A stretch of 64,000 nt of DNA from Vicia villosa (Eukaryota > Streptophyta > Magnoliopsida > Fabales > Fabaceae), in contig NC_081184.1 in assembly GCF_029867415.1 (NCBI RefSeq), positions 72,846,616-72,910,615 of the forward strand, read 5' to 3'. Below the pieces are notes generated by a model. That model was not told the DNA's origin, ran no database searches, and was given only the letters and a program-made list of their open reading frames with translations. Made by a program: the position numbers and the translations under genes. This document shows positions 59,688 through 64,000 of this stretch, piece by piece. How positions within the stretch are numbered: position 1 is the first letter of the stretch; the number at the start of each line of letters is the position of its first letter.

Positions 59688-60200
59688 GATGAATGCTAGA
59701 TCGATGAAGAATGAACTAGGGTTTACGCAAAAGATATTCATAGAAAAGTGAGAGAAAGAAAGAGAGAGCACAAAGATTGATTGAAGAATGCAGAGAAATG
59801 GAGAAATAAATGGAAGGAATGTGGGGAAGGAAACGTTCTAGGGAAGGGAAACGTTTGACGGATATAAAAACGAAAAGGACAATAAAAGAAATGGTGAATG
59901 GCATTTAATGTTACATGACGTGAGGAGAGATAATAATGACAAAAGACGAGATTTGCACAGTTACCTAAGTAGACGTCCCCTCAACTACACGCACGCTTGT
60001 CCAGAAATAGTGAACACGTGTTTACCATCTGGATAGCCAGTTACAGCTGTTTTGCTTTTAAAGAGATTCTGAATCACCTTAGACAATGAAACGTTAGTAA
60101 TAACTAAATCACAATTTCTAATTGATTTCAATCAGAACTTCTTAAAAAAAAATCCAATTTCATTTCAGAAGATACTTATACATAAGATCTTCTCATCTTC

Positions 60201-63200
60201 TCATTCTGGGCATAAATCCATACTGATATTCTTCAGAATGAACTTAAACCTATCTTCAGCAAGGGGTTTTGTGAAGATATCAGCCCATTGATGGTCTGTA
60301 TCCACAAAGTTTAAAGATATAACACCCTTCTGAACATAATCCCTTATGAAATGATGTTTAATCTCAATATGTTTAGCTTTTGAATGTAAAATAGGATTCT
60401 TAGATAAACATATAGCAGAAGTATTATCACAGAAAATAGGAATGTTACTCTCATATATCTGATAATCTTCCAGCTGACTTCTCATCAAGAGCATTTGTGT
60501 GCTACAACCAGCAGCAGCAACATATTCTGCTTCAGTTGTTGAGAGGGCAATAGTAGCTTGCTTCTTGCTGTACCATGAGATCAGATGACTTCCAAGAAAT
60601 TGACAACTTCCAGAAGTGCTCTTTCTTTCTATTCTATCTCCAGCATAGTCAGCATCACAGAATCCTACTAAGTTGTAGTCTTTAGATCTTCTGTAAACTA
60701 AACCAACATTAGTAGTACCTTTCAGATACCTTATAATTCTTTTAACCGCTGTTAAATGAGATTCTCTTGGATCTGATTGGAATCGATCACACAAACAAAC
60801 ACTAAAGAGAATGTCAGGTCTAGAAGCAGTTAGATATAGAAGAGATCCAATCATACCTCTGTACAACTTCTGATCTACCTTCTTACTTACCTCATCCTTA
60901 CCCAGTACACATGTTGGATGCATAGGAGTTTTGGCTTCTTTGCTTTCAGAAAGATTAAACTTCTTCAGAAGTTCTTTCACATACTTCGTTTGATGAACAT
61001 AGGTTCCATCGGAAGTTTGGTTGATTTGAATCCCAAGGAAATACTTGAGTTCTCCCATCATGCTCATTTCAAATTCAGCCTGCATAGACTCAGCAAACTC
61101 CTTTCCAAGTGTAGCATTAGATGTTCCAAAGATAATATCATCAACATATATTTGACAAATTAAAATATCCTTTTTAAATGTTTTACAAAAGAGAGTAGTG
61201 TCCACTTTTCCTCTAGTGAAATCATTTTCCAGAAGGAAAGAACTCAAACGTTCATACCAAGCTCTGGGAGCTTGTTTCAATCCGTATAATGATTTCTTTA
61301 ATTTGAAAACATGATTTGGAGACATGGAGTCTTCAAAACCAGGAGGTTGGTGAACATAAACTTCTTCATCTATATAACCATTTAAGAAGGCACTCTTGAC
61401 ATCCATCTGATAAAGAGTGATGTTGTGTTGAGTGGCAAAAGAAATTAATAGACGAATGGATTCTAACCTGGCCACTGGTGCGAAGGTTTTTGTATAATCA
61501 ATCCCTTCTTGCTGACTATAACCCTGAGCAACCAGTCTGGCTTTGTTTCTTACCACTTCACCTTTCTCACTTAGCTTGTTTCTGAAAACCCACTTAGTAC
61601 CGATGATGTTAAATCCTTTTGGTCTAGGAACCAAGTCCCATACATCATTCCTTGTAAACTGATTTAGTTCTTCTTGCATGGCAATTATCCAGTCTGGATC
61701 TTCTAGAGCTTGATCAACAGAAGTTGGCTCGATCAAAGAAACAAGACCTAATTGACATTCTGCATTGTTCTTAAGGAATGCCCTTGTTCTGATGGGATCA
61801 TCTTTCTTTCCAAGGATCACATCTTCTGAATGAGCTGAGGCAAGTCTAGGTGATCTTCTGATAGTTGGTTCTTCAGAAATCCTAAGATTCTCTAAAGATG
61901 CAGCAACTTGATCTTCTGATCCATTGCTTCTGAGACTGCCAGCTTCTGCAGCTTTGCTTCTTGGTTCTTCAACTTCTGATATATCAATATCAAAATCTGC
62001 AAAATTCTCAAACTGCTTTGGTTTTTCAAGACCAAGCTTATCATCAAACCTGATATTGATTGATTCTTCTACAATCAATGTTTCAGTATTGTATACTCTG
62101 TAGCCTTTAGAGCGTTCAGAATATCCAAGAAGGAAACATTTTTGTGCTTTGGAATCAAACTTACCAAGATGATCTTTAGTATTCAGAATAAAACATACAC
62201 ATCCAAAAGGATGGAAATATGAAATGTTGGGCTTTCTGTTCTTCCACAATTCATAAGGAGTCTTATTTAGAATAGGTCTGATAGAGATTCTATTCTGAAT
62301 ATAACATGCAGTGTTTATTGCTTCTGCCCAGAAATGCTTAGCCATATTGATTTCATTGATCATGGTTCTGGCCATTTCTTGTAGAGTCCTATTCTTTCGC
62401 TCTACAACTCCATTTTGCTGTGGAGTTCTAGGACAAGAGAAATCATGGGCAATACCATTTTCTTTGAAGAACTCCTCAAAGAATTTGTTCTCAAATTCAC
62501 CACCATGATCACTTCTGACCTTTATGATTTTACACTCTTTCTCAGATTGAATCTGAGTGCAGAATTCAAAGAACACTGAATGAGACTCATCCTTGTGTTT
62601 CAAGAACTTTACCCATGTCCAGCGGCTATAATCATCAACGATGACTAATCCATATTTCTTCCCTCTGACAGATGCTGTTTTGACTGGGCCAAACAGATCA
62701 ATGTGCAAGAGTTCTAACGGCCTTGAGGTAGAAACAACATTCTTAGACTTGAATGCAGGTCTGGAGAACTTGCCCTTCTGACATGCTTCACAAAGAGCAA
62801 CTGATTTGTATTTCATATTTGGGAGTCCTCTGACTAGATTTAGTTTGTTAATCTGAGAAATCTTTCTCAAACTAGCATGTCCTAATCTTCTGTGCCAGAC
62901 CCATTGCTCTTCAGAAACAGACATAAGACAAGTCACCTTCTGCTTCTCAAGATCAGAAAGATCAATCTTATAAATGTTGTTCTTCCTCTTGCCTGTAAAT
63001 AGGATTGAGCCATCCTTCTGACTTACAGCCTTGCAAGACTTTTGATTAAAGATTATGTCATAACCATTGTCACTTAATTGACTTATGGACAATAAGTTAT
63101 GAGCTAATCCATCTACTAGAAGAACATTAGTTATGGAAGGAGAGTTACCAAGACTTATGGTTCCAGAGCCAATGATTTTTCCCTTCTGATCTCCTCCAAA

Positions 63201-63335
63201 CTTGACTTTTCCACCTGGTTTAAGCACCAGGTCTTGGAATGTAGACCTTCTTCCCGTCATGTGTCGCGAGCACCCAGAGTCCAGGTACCATGACATTTTG
63301 CTTTCTGTCCTCTTTGCCGCCAAGGATATCTGCAA
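60201..63335 (-). CDS. Copia (SIRE/Maximus-like) pol: protease, integrase, reverse transcriptase, RNase H
   Basis: An uninterrupted 1,044-codon frame. In order it encodes aspartic protease (WYLDSGCSRHMTG, about residue 15), pre-integrase zinc region (HRRLGHASLRK; CEACQKGK), the integrase core with Asp in LLHIDLFGP (about 210), Asp in VRSDHGGEF (about 275) and Glu in PQQNGVVERKNRT (about 308), RT (GTKWVFRNKL; LYQMDVKSAFLNG; catalytic YVDD in CQIYVDDIIFGTS, about 730), and RNase H (GFCDADYAGD, STTEAEYVAA, HIEIKHHFIRD, WADIFTKPL). All catalytic residues are present, so the enzyme set may be functional. The frame opens with TTG and is closed upstream by a TAA, so it needs a frameshift from gag, which overlaps it by about 116 nt. 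The element's 3' LTR is disrupted by the giant insertion. Confidence 0.93.
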   Translation of the reverse strand: MQISLAAKRTESKMSWYLDSGCSRHMTGRRSTFQDLVLKPGGKVKFGGDQKGKIIGSGTISLGNSPSITNVLLVDGLAHNLLSISQLSDNGYDIIFNQKSCKAVSQKDGSILFTGKRKNNIYKIDLSDLEKQKVTCLMSVSEEQWVWHRRLGHASLRKISQINKLNLVRGLPNMKYKSVALCEACQKGKFSRPAFKSKNVVSTSRPLELLHIDLFGPVKTASVRGKKYGLVIVDDYSRWTWVKFLKHKDESHSVFFEFCTQIQSEKECKIIKVRSDHGGEFENKFFEEFFKENGIAHDFSCPRTPQQNGVVERKNRTLQEMARTMINEINMAKHFWAEAINTACYIQNRISIRPILNKTPYELWKNRKPNISYFHPFGCVCFILNTKDHLGKFDSKAQKCFLLGYSERSKGYRVYNTETLIVEESINIRFDDKLGLEKPKQFENFADFDIDISEVEEPRSKAAEAGSLRSNGSEDQVAASLENLRISEEPTIRRSPRLASAHSEDVILGKKDDPIRTRAFLKNNAECQLGLVSLIEPTSVDQALEDPDWIIAMQEELNQFTRNDVWDLVPRPKGFNIIGTKWVFRNKLSEKGEVVRNKARLVAQGYSQQEGIDYTKTFAPVARLESIRLLISFATQHNITLYQMDVKSAFLNGYIDEEVYVHQPPGFEDSMSPNHVFKLKKSLYGLKQAPRAWYERLSSFLLENDFTRGKVDTTLFCKTFKKDILICQIYVDDIIFGTSNATLGKEFAESMQAEFEMSMMGELKYFLGIQINQTSDGTYVHQTKYVKELLKKFNLSESKEAKTPMHPTCVLGKDEVSKKVDQKLYRGMIGSLLYLTASRPDILFSVCLCDRFQSDPRESHLTAVKRIIRYLKGTTNVGLVYRRSKDYNLVGFCDADYAGDRIERKSTSGSCQFLGSHLISWYSKKQATIALSTTEAEYVAAAGCSTQMLLMRSQLEDYQIYESNIPIFCDNTSAICLSKNPILHSKAKHIEIKHHFIRDYVQKGVISLNFVDTDHQWADIFTKPLAEDRFKFILKNISMDLCPE

Positions 63336-64000
63336 CAGAAATTATCTTCTCCTTAGGTACCCACAATTTCTTGGGTCCTTTCTTGTTAGTTCTCCTCAAG
63401 TTCTGATTGAACTTGGGTTTAGCAAAATATTTAACAGGAGGAACAGTATGACACTTCTTATTCTGAGTTCCATGATATTTCTTAGGTTGTGTCACATGCT
63501 TCTTGGTGTGTGTTATGTGAAAACTTTGTGCATGTGATGTGTGCTTAATATCATGGGAGTGGCCAAATTTAAATTGGTTATACAGAGGCTTGTATGATAT
63601 TTTCATATCATCCACAGATTCAAGCTTGTATGGGATTTCACCCTCATAACCAATGCCAACTCTCTTGTTCCCAGACACAGCATATATCATAGAAGCTAGC
63701 TGACTTCTGCCAATACTTCTAGATAAGAACTTCCTGAAACTTAAATCATATTCTTTCAGAATATGATTCAGACTGGGAGTGGATTTTTCTGAATCAGAAG
63801 GAGATCCAATATTATTGGATAATTTTAAAACTTTTTCTTTTAATTCAGAATTTTCCAACTCAAGCTTCTTAGTTTCAAATTCAAATTGCTTTTTCAGCTT
63901 TTTGTATTTGATACTAAGATGAGCTTTTAATTCAAGAAGCTCTGTTAGACTGGAAACTAACTCTTCTCTAGATAGTTCAGAAAATACCTCTTCAGAATCT
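63220..64000 (-). CDS. Copia gag C-terminal part (continues beyond the window)
   Basis: The minus-strand frame is open from the window edge to a stop near 63220. The part nearest the edge is a charged coiled-coil-like Leu/Lys/Glu segment (FETKKLELENSELKEKVLKL). The middle is rich in His/Lys/Thr (HTKKHVTQPKKYHGTQNKK), likely RNA-binding. The end reads KKLWVPKEKIISVADILGG and then WVLATHDGKKVYIPRPGA. That tail overlaps the protease start in another frame. The N-terminal gag and 5' LTR lie outside the window. Confidence 0.8.
   Translation of the reverse strand, partial: DSEEVFSELSREELVSSLTELLELKAHLSIKYKKLKKQFEFETKKLELENSELKEKVLKLSNNIGSPSDSEKSTPSLNHILKEYDLSFRKFLSRSIGRSQLASMIYAVSGNKRVGIGYEGEIPYKLESVDDMKISYKPLYNQFKFGHSHDIKHTSHAQSFHITHTKKHVTQPKKYHGTQNKKCHTVPPVKYFAKPKFNQNLRRTNKKGPKKLWVPKEKIISVADILGGKEDRKQNVMVPGLWVLATHDGKKVYIPRPGA

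Overview
This is plant nuclear DNA, most likely from a Fabeae/IRL-clade legume (pea, vetch or Lathyrus type). The basis is split genes with GT..AG introns, two genes that read like plant orthologues, and a dense nest of Ty1/copia SIRE/Maximus-like, Ty3/gypsy chromovirus (Tekay-like) and Tat/Ogre-like retrotransposons with multi-kilobase LTRs, typical of these large genomes. The genus assignment is inference.

Only two ordinary host genes are visible. On the minus strand, 643-1069 carries the first three exons of RBX1, the RING subunit of cullin ubiquitin ligases; its last exon lies beyond the left edge. On the plus strand, 16243-21189 carries a complete 13-exon gene for the mRNA cap guanine-N7 methyltransferase (373 residues when the exons are joined), with a polyadenylation signal at 21337.

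Layout. 1-1.1 kb: RBX1 with a 302-bp hAT MITE between exon 3 and the unseen last exon. 1.27-3.2 kb: two AT-rich terminal-inverted-repeat elements packed with 20-bp GCAT-centred palindromes. 3.4-9.05 kb: remains of three copia elements. 9.05-12.1 kb: a gypsy chromovirus pol pseudogene joined directly to the third copia. 12.1-15.95 kb: a decayed Mutator-like (MULE) transposase fused to an OTU cysteine-protease domain; its 3' end carries the same kind of palindromes as the 1.27-3.2 kb elements. 16.2-21.3 kb: the cap methyltransferase gene with a hAT MITE in intron 6. 21.3-26.2 kb: non-coding, with a Tourist-type MITE and a gypsy-like LTR. 26.2-29.3 kb: truncated Tork-like copia (minus). 29.4-32.3 kb: LINE relic, CACTA end, long (TA)n and a 550-bp hAT element. 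32.3-39.0 kb: stacked Tat/Ogre-like LTRs in both orientations. 39.04-64.0 kb: a large minus-strand SIRE/Maximus-like copia element with an intact pol frame. Its 3' LTR is split by a complete 17,662-bp non-autonomous Tat/Ogre-like element (40035-57696) with 5,324-bp LTRs, a GCCTT target-site duplication, a PBS and a PPT, but no intact gag or pol.

The most interesting parts are the MULE-OTU fusion and its palindrome-bearing non-autonomous relatives; the very young giant-LTR element whose interior holds three diverged relics of one gag segment; the PBS-like copy and conserved GGTGYTARCACC motif near the end of every Tat-type LTR here; and a gene-like unit with its own TATA box between pol and the 3' LTR of the SIRE-like element. 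All coordinates, exon joins and repeat comparisons were made by eye.
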